This document shows, one piece after another, positions 6,982 to 12,980 of a DNA stretch of 21,715 nucleotides; positions within the stretch are counted from its first letter, which is position 1, and each line of letters begins with the position of its first letter. Made by a program: the position numbers and the translations under genes. The stretch comes from a virus, in the IMG/VR virus record IMGVR_UViG_3300027896_000256, positions 1-21,715 of that record, one strand, 5' to 3'. The notes beneath the pieces are model-generated. The model was not told the DNA's origin. It was given only the letters and a program-made list of their open reading frames with translations, and did no database searches.

Positions 6982-6993
6982 CAACTTATTATA
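6982..6993 (-). promoter_or_regulatory. Recurrent TATAATAAGTTG promoter-like motif, copy 3
   Basis: Minus-strand TATAATAAGTTG, identical to the copies at 605-616 and 4897-4908, 33 bases before the ATG at 6949, without a -35 hexamer. It lies in the divergent gap between this gene and the tail tube gene at 7043. Confidence 0.55.
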
Positions 6994-7042
6994 TTTGCGA
7001 AAAATCTGGCGGAGACTCTATATATTGAGAAAGGAGTTCATT

Positions 7043-7588
7043 ATGCCCGAAACAAAGACGAAACCACAACAAGTTCAGCAATCAATTACACCAGACCCCG
7101 ATCTGGAGGCGCTAAGAGAAATAACAGAGAAGATATGGGAACCGAAAACCATTAGCAGGTTTGTGTGTTATATAACGGATAAAGACAAAAATCAAATTAT
7201 CCCACCATACTTAATCAAGGAAATCACACGACCCAGTGCAATCTTGAAACATGATCGTTGGGTATGGAACCCAATCCGAATCAAAGTATATGATCCAATC
7301 GTACCAACTACGGCACAAATATTTTATAATTATATAACTCAAGGTCATGCCAAAAAATTCGATATTACCATTAATGTATTGGGGCCGGTTGGAGATTCCG
7401 TAGAAAAGTGGGAAATCAAGAATGCCAAAATAGTCGAGGTTGACTTCGGTACTCTTGATTGGTGTGACGGGAAGTCAAATGAAAAATCAAAAATTGATGT
7501 TATAAATGTAGTGCACCATTATAAGGGATCGCCTCCACTCGCAATTGCGGCCACGATCAAATATAATTCTGCAACATTATTGTACTAA
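7043..7588 (+). CDS. Tail tube protein, gp19-like, longer paralogue
   Basis: A 181-residue protein of the T4 gp19 tail tube family (gp19 is about 163 aa), which stacks in rings to form the inner tube of the contractile tail. The start ATG at 7043 follows an AAGGAG at 7031-7036. Family-like segments are IIPPYLIKEITRPSA, the WNPIRIKVYDPI strand, and GDSVEKWEIKNAKIVEVDFG, with the C-terminal strand ATIKYNSATLLY. A longer N-terminal reading back to 6833 is only an open frame. Compared with the next gene it carries about 20 extra residues before the last strand (residues ~149-168, Lys/Asp/His-rich), which would form an external loop on the tube. The two genes are adjacent paralogues from a tandem duplication. 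Confidence 0.88.
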   Translation: MPETKTKPQQVQQSITPDPDLEALREITEKIWEPKTISRFVCYITDKDKNQIIPPYLIKEITRPSAILKHDRWVWNPIRIKVYDPIVPTTAQIFYNYITQGHAKKFDITINVLGPVGDSVEKWEIKNAKIVEVDFGTLDWCDGKSNEKSKIDVINVVHHYKGSPPLAIAATIKYNSATLLY

Positions 7589-7590
7589 GA
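7550..7590 (+). repeat. 41-bp direct repeat, copy 1 (tail tube 3' end)
   Basis: Bases 7550-7590 match 8040-8080 at 40 of 41 positions (A at 7566, G at 8056). The repeat encodes the last 12-13 codons plus stop of both tube genes. Confidence 0.9.
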
Positions 7591-7604
7591 AAAAAGGAGT
7601 TAAT

Positions 7605-8078
7605 ATGCCAAAAACAAAAAAGAAAACACAAGTTCATAAGAGATCAATAACTACAAACGATGCGGTGAAAAAAATGATGACTCATACGTGGGAACCAAAA
7701 CTCGATAGCAGGTTTTTGTGCCACATGACAGGAAAAGACGGAAATCCAGTCATTCCTGTATTCTTAATTAAAGAAGTCACGAGGCCAAGTATATCAGTGA
7801 AAAATAACTTACAAATGTGGAATCCACTCCAGATTAAAATGTATGATCCGGAATCGCCAAGTGCAGCGAAATTATTATATGATTATGCCAAAGCGGGCAT
7901 GGGCGAATTTGATATTATTATTGATGTGCTAAATCCTACTGGAAACTCAATAGAAAAATGGGAAATTAAAAATGCTAAAATAACCGATATTGATTTTGGT
8001 ACTCTCAAATGGTCTTCACGAGAACCAGTCGAAATTACAGCCACGATCAAATATAGTTCTGCAACATTATTGTACTAA
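7605..8078 (+). CDS. Tail tube protein, gp19-like, shorter paralogue
   Basis: A 157-residue paralogue of the preceding protein, nearer the usual gp19 length, so probably the canonical tube subunit. The ATG at 7605 follows AAGGAG at 7594-7599, the same strong ribosome site as its neighbour, suggesting both are made at high level. Shared segments include the RFLCHMTGKDGNPVIP N-terminal strand region, FLIKEVTRPS, MWNPLQIKMYDPESPSAAKL, SIEKWEIKNAKITDIDFGTL and ATIKYSSATLLY. The N-terminal ~20 residues are basic and differ from the paralogue. Its stop lies within the 3' end of the convergent exported-protein gene (12-base overlap). Confidence 0.9.
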   Translation: MPKTKKKTQVHKRSITTNDAVKKMMTHTWEPKLDSRFLCHMTGKDGNPVIPVFLIKEVTRPSISVKNNLQMWNPLQIKMYDPESPSAAKLLYDYAKAGMGEFDIIIDVLNPTGNSIEKWEIKNAKITDIDFGTLKWSSREPVEITATIKYSSATLLY

Positions 8079-8080
8079 GA
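8040..8080 (+). repeat. 41-bp direct repeat, copy 2 (tail tube 3' end)
   Basis: Second copy of the repeat at 7550-7590, with one mismatch. It also covers the convergent 3' overlap with the gene at 8067-8789. Confidence 0.9.
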
Positions 8081-8789
8081 CGCCCCGTACCCGTCCATCA
8101 ATCACAAAGAATTGAACGGCATTTGTCAATGCGTCTGCTTTGTTTTGCAAGGCAATAATAGAATCTCGTTCAACTGAACTAATAGTACGAATTGTGGAAA
8201 CGATGTCGGTATCAAGATGTCCTGTGATAGCTTTATTTCCTTTCTTGGCAATATCTATTCGACTTCTATCTCCACGTACTCGCAGCATTCCATCCAGTAC
8301 ATAGACAAGACTTCTATTATCACTGATATGGAAGAGAAACTTACCTGTTTCCATTTGGTACATTGCCAGCGGCGAACTAATTGAAAAACTTGAATTAGTA
8401 TCTTGAATTGGATATAATACCACAAAAGTACCCCGATTAAGTTCCAGACTAATATTGTGAGACCCAAATACTGCCGGTCTAGGAATATCTCCCAGGTTCT
8501 TAACTTCCTGGTCAAATACACTAATACTTAAAATTGAATTAGTCTCCGCCAAAACAATTAAACCACCACTAAAGTAAAAAGTGGTCTGAAGTAGCGGATG
8601 CAATTCAATAATCGCTGTACTCACCATCCGGGATTCACCGGCAGACATCTGATTAGTCGATGCTATACCTCCTTGTGTTATTAACTGATACTCAACAGGC
8701 TTATCAACGCAAAATACTCCGTTGGTAAAGTCGGCTCCCAAAAGACTTATCGTAAATAGTAAAATTGCAATTAAAATGGCTCTCATCAT
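8067..8789 (-). CDS. Exported FecR-like beta-domain protein
   Basis: A 240-residue protein starting MMRAILIAILLFTISLLG, a Sec signal peptide with probable cleavage after GA (residues ~18-19); no lipobox Cys. I chose the ATG at 8789 (or 8786) rather than the GTG at 8834 because it puts the signal at the N-terminus. The middle is beta-rich and resembles FecR-type domains: SLELNRGTFVVLYP, then SSFSISSPLAMYQMETGKFLFH and SLVYVLDGMLRVRG follow the usual pattern of a roughness strand, a 'SP-x-A' strand and a final 'V-x-G-x-V-x-V' strand. The C-terminus is helical. FecR itself is a periplasmic signal relay, but phage copies are uncharacterised; a role in host envelope interaction is an inference. 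It is convergent to the tube gene with a 12-base overlap. Confidence 0.65.
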   Translation of the reverse strand: MMRAILIAILLFTISLLGADFTNGVFCVDKPVEYQLITQGGIASTNQMSAGESRMVSTAIIELHPLLQTTFYFSGGLIVLAETNSILSISVFDQEVKNLGDIPRPAVFGSHNISLELNRGTFVVLYPIQDTNSSFSISSPLAMYQMETGKFLFHISDNRSLVYVLDGMLRVRGDRSRIDIAKKGNKAITGHLDTDIVSTIRTISSVERDSIIALQNKADALTNAVQFFVIDGRVRGVLVQ

Positions 8790-8792
8790 TAT

Positions 8793-8800
8793 TATAAATA
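8793..8800 (+). promoter_or_regulatory. TATAAATA late-promoter-like element
   Basis: An exact TATAAATA, the T4 late promoter consensus, lies 36 bases upstream of the nuclease ATG at 8836. No -35 element is evident. It sits in the short divergent gap between the exported protein and the nuclease. Confidence 0.5.
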
Positions 8801-8835
8801 GACCGACCTTGTTCTTTATGCTAAAATCGCCCACA

Positions 8836-9723
8836 ATGAGAAAGAAAACCGTATCATATTCTCAATTCTCAACTTGGTGGTGCTGCCCTCAGCGTTGGAG
8901 ACTTGATTACATCGAAAACTTGAAGACATTTGAGGATAGTATTCATATGTCCTTCGGAACTGCCATTCACGAAGCCATTCAACTTTTTCTCACTACTCTC
9001 TACAATAAAACCGAAGAAGAAGCCGAGGCCATTGATCTAATTCCTATTTTTATTGCCGCCTTTCAACGTGAAGTAACCAGAAAACATATTCCTCATACCC
9101 AAATCGAGTTCAATGAGTTTGTTGAAGACGGTAAAAGTATATTAAAAGAGTTTACCGACCCCGGAATACGAAAGTTTCATTTCCCAAAAAACAAGTACGA
9201 CTTGCTCGGCATCGAAAAAAAATTTCTTCTGGATGTCGTCAATAATGTCACCCTCGATACTCGCCTCGATATTGTACTAAAAGAAAAACAATCTGGCGAT
9301 ATTCGTATTGTTGACTTAAAAACATCTACTAATGAATGGTCAGCATATCAACGAGCAGATTTTACTAAAACCAGCCAACTTCTCCTCTACAAAGCAGCAT
9401 ATAGCAAAGCCAATAATATTCCTCTCGGCAAAATACACGTCGAATTTATTATCCTTAAACGTAAACTATATGAAAATGCCAAGTACAACCAATCTCGTAT
9501 TCAAGTATTTAAACCTCCGGCATTCCAAGATAATGTAATGCAAGTCCTCAAAGAGTTTCGACATTTCGTTGAATATAGTTTCACTTCAGAAGGCCAACAT
9601 AATACCACGGCTCGATATCCTAAAATCCCCGGTAAAAATCAAAATAATTGCCGCTTCTGTGCCTATGGCAAAAATGGCAAGTGCAACAAAATTGCGGAAT
9701 CCCCAATTAAAATAATCAACTAA
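8836..9723 (+). CDS. PD-(D/E)XK nuclease with probable Fe-S cluster (RecB/Cas4-like)
   Basis: A 295-residue single-domain exonuclease of the RecB/AddB/Cas4 type. It begins SYSQFSTWWCCPQRW, the family's usual N-terminal 'S-x-S-x-L-x-x-x-x-x-CPxxW' segment, followed by FGTAIHEAIQLF (H45). The active site is LDTRLDIVL (D145) and IRIVDLKTS (D160, K162), then the QLLLYKAAY helix (Q181, Y185). C16/C17 with C272, C275 and C283 (NCRFCAYGKNGKC) match the four-Cys arrangement that binds 4Fe-4S in AddB and Cas4. I start at ATG 8836 because this frame's upstream extension overlaps the divergent gene. Phage members are linked to recombination or DNA end processing. There is no CRISPR array or other cas gene in the window, so this is not a CRISPR locus. 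Confidence 0.9.
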   Translation: MRKKTVSYSQFSTWWCCPQRWRLDYIENLKTFEDSIHMSFGTAIHEAIQLFLTTLYNKTEEEAEAIDLIPIFIAAFQREVTRKHIPHTQIEFNEFVEDGKSILKEFTDPGIRKFHFPKNKYDLLGIEKKFLLDVVNNVTLDTRLDIVLKEKQSGDIRIVDLKTSTNEWSAYQRADFTKTSQLLLYKAAYSKANNIPLGKIHVEFIILKRKLYENAKYNQSRIQVFKPPAFQDNVMQVLKEFRHFVEYSFTSEGQHNTTARYPKIPGKNQNNCRFCAYGKNGKCNKIAESPIKIIN

Positions 9724-9761
9724 AAAGTCCGTTTTTCTTTCGGCTCCATAGTTATATGTCG

Positions 9762-9788
9762 ACTATGCATCTATGTTGATGCATTAGT
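9762..9788. promoter_or_regulatory. Inverted repeat before the ribbon-helix-helix gene (possible operator)
   Basis: ACTATGCATC (9762-9771) pairs with GATGCATtAGT (9778-9788) over 10 bp with one bulged T and a 6-base loop. It ends 13 bases before the next ATG. It is not followed by a T run, so it is a poor terminator. Ribbon-helix-helix proteins often bind such palindromes upstream of their own genes, so autoregulation is a reasonable guess. Confidence 0.45.
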
Positions 9789-9801
9789 ACTTACAATATA
9801 T

Positions 9802-10071
9802 ATGACAAAAAATAAAGTTGCAACGACAATTAAAATCCCACCGGATTTATACGATTATTTCAAAGTACTCGGAATAAGACACCGACTACATCTTCAAGGT
9901 CTCATCGAAAGAACTGTGTTCCGCTATGTTTATGATGAGAAATATCGTGAAGAAATGAATAATTTCGCTATTCCTCATACCACAGAACCACTGCCACCCT
10001 TCGATGCCCCATCTGTTGTTCCTCCAGATACTGCTAAATCTATTCTAACACCAGTTCCAACCAGTCAATAG
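9802..10071 (+). CDS. Small ribbon-helix-helix-like DNA-binding protein
   Basis: An 89-residue protein. The N-terminal half fits the ribbon-helix-helix fold: a short strand VATTIKIPPDLY, then helix A (DYFKVLGIRHR), a turn, and helix B (LQGLIERTVFRYV). Proteins of this class dimerise and insert the two-stranded ribbon into the major groove, usually as repressors. The C-terminal ~35 residues are Pro/Thr-rich (TEPLPPFDAPSVVPPD) and look like a flexible tail. The start is the ATG at 9802, right after an AT-rich TACAATATAT and an inverted repeat; no good ribosome site is visible. Similar small proteins lie at 10133 and perhaps 14591. Target and regulon are unknown. Confidence 0.6.
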   Translation: MTKNKVATTIKIPPDLYDYFKVLGIRHRLHLQGLIERTVFRYVYDEKYREEMNNFAIPHTTEPLPPFDAPSVVPPDTAKSILTPVPTSQ

Positions 10072-10082
10072 TAGTCCCGAAA

Positions 10083-10090
10083 TATAAATA
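10083..10090 (+). promoter_or_regulatory. TATAAATA late-promoter-like element, with leader hairpin
   Basis: An exact TATAAATA lies 43 bases before the ATG at 10133. The predicted leader contains TCTTAC-TTTC-GTAAGA, a 6-bp hairpin at about 10098-10113, which may protect the message 5' end. No -35 hexamer is seen. Confidence 0.5.
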
Positions 10091-10132
10091 AGATTTTTCT
10101 TACTTTCGTAAGATTGGTCTCTATTTATTGTT

Positions 10133-10330
10133 ATGATGAAGAAAAAATCTGATAAATGGTCAGTACAAATATCCGTTCCAACGGCGGGTGCTTTAAAGAC
10201 ATATTGCGATAACAATGGATTCAAGATGAATTGGTTTGTCGAACAAGCAATCCATCTTTGCATTAGCGGTTCGTTAATATTGTCTTGTGTTCGGGCATCT
10301 GTTTTGAGTTCTGGATCGTTTGGAAAATAA
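10133..10330 (+). CDS. Small ribbon-helix-helix-like protein
   Basis: A 65-residue protein that starts at ATG 10133 or the next codon (10136). DKWSVQISVPTAGALKTYC and NNGFKMNWFVEQAIHLCI fit the ribbon-helix-helix order: strand, helix A, turn, helix B. The C-terminal ~20 residues are hydrophobic and Ser-rich (SGSLILSCVRASVLSSGSFG), which could be a dimer surface. It differs in sequence from the 9802 protein, so the two are not recent duplicates. It sits directly before the glycosyltransferase at 10343 (12-base gap) behind a late-type promoter, so both may be one transcript. Targets are unknown. Confidence 0.55.
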   Translation: MMKKKSDKWSVQISVPTAGALKTYCDNNGFKMNWFVEQAIHLCISGSLILSCVRASVLSSGSFGK

Positions 10331-10342
10331 TAAAAATGTTAT

Positions 10343-11836
10343 ATGAATAAAAAGAAAAAGATACTATGGATAGGGGATGACATCCGGTTTTCCTCGGGAA
10401 TTAGTGTTTCGAGCCGACAATTAATTTTGTCGACCGTACATAAATATGATTATTTCTGTTTGGGTGGAGCAATAGCACATCCAGAAAAGGGCCATATATT
10501 TGATTTGTCTCAATCCACCAATGAGATAGCAAAAATAAAAGATGCTTACGTTAAAGTAATGCCAGTCGATGGGTATTCTGATGAGCAAACTTTATTTCAA
10601 GTTATGGCACTTGAAAAACCAGATGCAATTTGTTTTCAAACAGACCCAAGATTTTGGGGATGGTTGTGGGCATTGGAGAAACAAATACGAAATAATATTC
10701 CTCTCTGCTACTGGGCTTTGTGGGACAACCTCAACTACCCGATGTACAACAAACCATTTTATTTGTCTAATGATGCGATCTTTGCTATTAGCAAACAGAG
10801 CAACAATATTCATAAGTGGGTGTTAGGACCAGAAAACTGTATGACAATCAACGATAAGGGTCCGTTGAATGATAAAGTATTACTTCATTATGTGCCGCAT
10901 GGTATTGATCCTGAGACATTCAAGCCGATTCCCAGAGATGACAAAACTTTGATTGAGTTTCGGAAGCGGGTATTTTCTGGTAAGGATTACAAGTTTGTTA
11001 TTTTTTACAATAGTCGCAATGTACAGCGTAAGCGGACCAGTAATATTATTTTGGCTTACCGCCAATTTTGTGATAATCTATCAAAAGAAGAAGCAGCCAA
11101 GTGTGTTTTAATTTTACACACCGAAATTATGCAGGATGCTGGCACTAATTTACTTGCTGTCAAAGAAGCATTCTGTCCCAACAATAACATTATTTATTCA
11201 CCCGGAAGATTATCTCCGCAAGAGATGTGTATGCTTTACAATATAGCAGACGTGACGGTTAATGCTTCTAGTTCCGAGGGATTTGGATTGTCGGTAGCAG
11301 AGAGTATAATGTGTGGTACTCCTGTTACAGTAACAGTTACTGGAGGATTACAGGATCAGATAGGTCAAGTTACTGATGATGGGAAGCCAGTTGAGTTTGA
11401 TGCGGATTTTGGTTCCAATAATATTGGACGATATAAGAAGCATGGAATATGGGCATATCCAGTATGGCCGGTGACTCGTTTGGTGCAGGGCAGCATTCCT
11501 ACTCCATATATTTTTGATGATCTTGCCAGGTGGGAAGATTTTGCGGATGGATTCATGTATTGGTATTTGATGGATAGCAAGAAGCGTGAAGCCTGTGGAG
11601 CAGAGGGGCGCAGGTGGGCATTAAATGAGGGGGGGATCAATTCTGAAAATATGGGAAGAGCATTTATTGAAGGGATGGAGTATGTTTTTGCGAATTGGCA
11701 GAAGCCAAAGAGATTTGGAATGTACACGGTTAAGGATTATGCTGGCAATTTGATGATTGATGGTCATTTGGGGTTTCCTATACCGAAAATCGATAAAGAA
11801 ACCATACAAAAGAAAATTGAAGGTTTAGCAATATAA
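10343..11836 (+). CDS. GT-B glycosyltransferase, family 4-like
   Basis: A 497-residue retaining glycosyltransferase of GT-B fold. The N-terminal domain opens KKILWIGDDIRFSSGIS, a beta-strand and Gly-rich acceptor-side loop. The C-terminal donor domain begins around residue 215 with a KFVIFYNSRNVQRKR segment (R229-R231, phosphate binding) and has the E-x7-E signature SEGFGLSVAESIMCGTPV (E312, E320). VPHGIDP at 184-190 lies at the domain hinge. There is no signal peptide or membrane helix, so it acts in the cytoplasm, probably using a nucleotide-sugar. The ATG at 10343 lacks a strong ribosome site and follows a small DNA-binding gene by 12 bases. It is separated by about 4 kb from the main glycan cassette, but probably shares its purpose. 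Sugar and acceptor cannot be named. Confidence 0.9.
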   Translation: MNKKKKILWIGDDIRFSSGISVSSRQLILSTVHKYDYFCLGGAIAHPEKGHIFDLSQSTNEIAKIKDAYVKVMPVDGYSDEQTLFQVMALEKPDAICFQTDPRFWGWLWALEKQIRNNIPLCYWALWDNLNYPMYNKPFYLSNDAIFAISKQSNNIHKWVLGPENCMTINDKGPLNDKVLLHYVPHGIDPETFKPIPRDDKTLIEFRKRVFSGKDYKFVIFYNSRNVQRKRTSNIILAYRQFCDNLSKEEAAKCVLILHTEIMQDAGTNLLAVKEAFCPNNNIIYSPGRLSPQEMCMLYNIADVTVNASSSEGFGLSVAESIMCGTPVTVTVTGGLQDQIGQVTDDGKPVEFDADFGSNNIGRYKKHGIWAYPVWPVTRLVQGSIPTPYIFDDLARWEDFADGFMYWYLMDSKKREACGAEGRRWALNEGGINSENMGRAFIEGMEYVFANWQKPKRFGMYTVKDYAGNLMIDGHLGFPIPKIDKETIQKKIEGLAI

Positions 11837-11840
11837 AAAC

Positions 11841-11869
11841 TTGCCTAATGTTAGCAATTCGGTTATACT
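11841..11869 (+). promoter_or_regulatory. Sigma70-like promoter before the small-gene run
   Basis: TTGCCT (11841-11846) and TATACT (11864-11869) are separated by exactly 17 bases, followed by a leader of about 22 bases to the ATG at 11899. It lies just after the glycosyltransferase stop and would drive the small genes and the dUTPase. Confidence 0.6.
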
Positions 11870-11898
11870 TTGGGGCAAAATAGAAAAAGATATAAATT

Positions 11899-12153
11899 AT
11901 GACAGCAAAAGAAGCAAAACAAAATGTAGATTTGTATAATGCAGCGTATAAACCACCAACGGCGGCGACAATATTAAATGATTTATATTGGCTAATTAAA
12001 TCTAGATCAGAAAACGGATGTAATTTTATAATGTGGGCGTTTTCGGAATCTAAAATTCCTCGGCCTACTATAGATGCAATTTTGAAGATTCTCCGTGATA
12101 ATGGTTATACGGTAAGAGACACATGCACTGGGTATGAAATTAGTTGGGAATAA
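11899..12153 (+). CDS. Small hypothetical protein
   Basis: An 84-residue protein, predicted compact alpha/beta: a helix (AATILNDLYWLIKSRSENG), a strand (NFIMWAFSE), a second helix (PTIDAILKILRDNG) and a final strand pair ending YEISWE. The helix-strand order with a terminal beta pair is winged-helix-like, but no recognition motif is clear. The ATG at 11899 lies 30 bases after a sigma70-like -10. I do not recognise a family. It is the first gene of a tight plus-strand run that includes the dUTPase, so it is probably expressed early. Confidence 0.55.
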   Translation: MTAKEAKQNVDLYNAAYKPPTAATILNDLYWLIKSRSENGCNFIMWAFSESKIPRPTIDAILKILRDNGYTVRDTCTGYEISWE

Positions 12154-12169
12154 CAAAAAATAGAAAAAT

Positions 12170-12550
12170 ATGAATATACTACAAATTAAAAGTGGAACCA
12201 AACAAGAAATCGTGGAATATGTTCGTTCTAAAGTTAGCCGGATTATTATGGATATAACCACATCTGCGGGTGGTTCGCCAGAAACGTTTTCTCCAGGAGA
12301 TTTTAAGGAGGGAGAACTTGTGGAAATAGAAAGCAATCCTATTGAGCACCAAATCGACGAGTGGATTAAACAGGGAAGTCCTCTTGTTGTAGTATCGCTG
12401 GCTGGATGGCATGGGGTGGGAACCTATCAAGAACAATTTTTGGTTGCCGATTATGCCAATGTTAAGGTTGATATGGAAATAGAAAGATTGGATAACCCAG
12501 AATTGAACCGACGTTCGCTTAAATATAAAAACTGGATAATTCAAGTTTAA
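12170..12550 (+). CDS. Hypothetical protein
   Basis: A 126-residue soluble protein of unknown function. The N-terminus (IKSGTKQEIVEYV) resembles that of the protein at 15092 (CGTKRELVEHF), suggesting a shared N-terminal helix motif. A Gly/Ser/Pro-rich loop follows (SAGGSPETFSPGDF), then an acidic patch, beta strands (PLVVVSLAGWHGVG) and a mixed C-terminal region ending YKNWIIQV. No catalytic motif, signal peptide or Cys cluster is seen. It starts 16 bases after the previous stop, without a strong ribosome site, and is probably in the same transcript. Confidence 0.5.
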   Translation: MNILQIKSGTKQEIVEYVRSKVSRIIMDITTSAGGSPETFSPGDFKEGELVEIESNPIEHQIDEWIKQGSPLVVVSLAGWHGVGTYQEQFLVADYANVKVDMEIERLDNPELNRRSLKYKNWIIQV

Positions 12551-12599
12551 ACTGGATGGTAATAAATCAAGGCAAAAACAACTGAAAACTTAAAGCAAT

Positions 12600-12980
12600 A
12601 TGAATAGAAAAACTTTTCTCACATCAGTAGCAGTCAGTTTGGGAGCATTAGTATCTTTTCTCTCATTTCGAAATATATTTCTTGGTAAAAGACAAAAAGT
12701 TTCCGATGGATATATTGATCTGAGGGATAAAAGTGGCAAAGAAATCTGTGATGGTGACATAATTATCCACGATCTTTTTTCCGATTCCCGCCGTTGGAAT
12801 GAATCTGTTCCAACGAATTTTCAAATAACATCGGTTTCCACCAACAACGGAATAGTTTATTGCTTCCAACTCTATGGTGAATCTCCGATTCATAATAAAT
12901 GGAAAAGTGAAGATATAAAAATAATCGGAAATATTCATACTCATGTTGGAGAGATATGCCCGGCGATAAAATATGAGTGA
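12600..12980 (+). CDS. YopX-like domain protein with N-terminal membrane anchor
   Basis: A 126-residue protein. The N-terminal MNRKTFLTSVAVSLGALVSF is a basic-plus-hydrophobic signal or anchor of about 20 residues, very like the start of the protein at 6500-6949. The rest resembles the phage YopX family: LRDKSGKEICDGDIII (residues 41-56) matches the 'L-K-D-K-N-G-K-E-I-Y-E-G-D-I' hallmark, and WKSEDIKIIGNIH (101-113) matches its 'WEVIGNIYEN' end. YopX proteins are common in tailed phages and of unknown function, and are usually cytoplasmic, so an export signal is unusual. Cys at 50, 88 and 120. The stop overlaps the dUTPase start by 8 bases. Confidence 0.6.
   Translation: MNRKTFLTSVAVSLGALVSFLSFRNIFLGKRQKVSDGYIDLRDKSGKEICDGDIIIHDLFSDSRRWNESVPTNFQITSVSTNNGIVYCFQLYGESPIHNKWKSEDIKIIGNIHTHVGEICPAIKYE

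Noticed and set aside
8836-9723. Cas4-like nuclease as evidence for a CRISPR adaptation module.
   Set aside because: No repeat array, cas1 or cas2 is present; RecB/Cas4-like nucleases are common stand-alone phage genes.
10592-11809. Antisense open frames inside the GT4-like glycosyltransferase.
   Set aside because: The sense frame has complete family motifs; the antisense frames show none.
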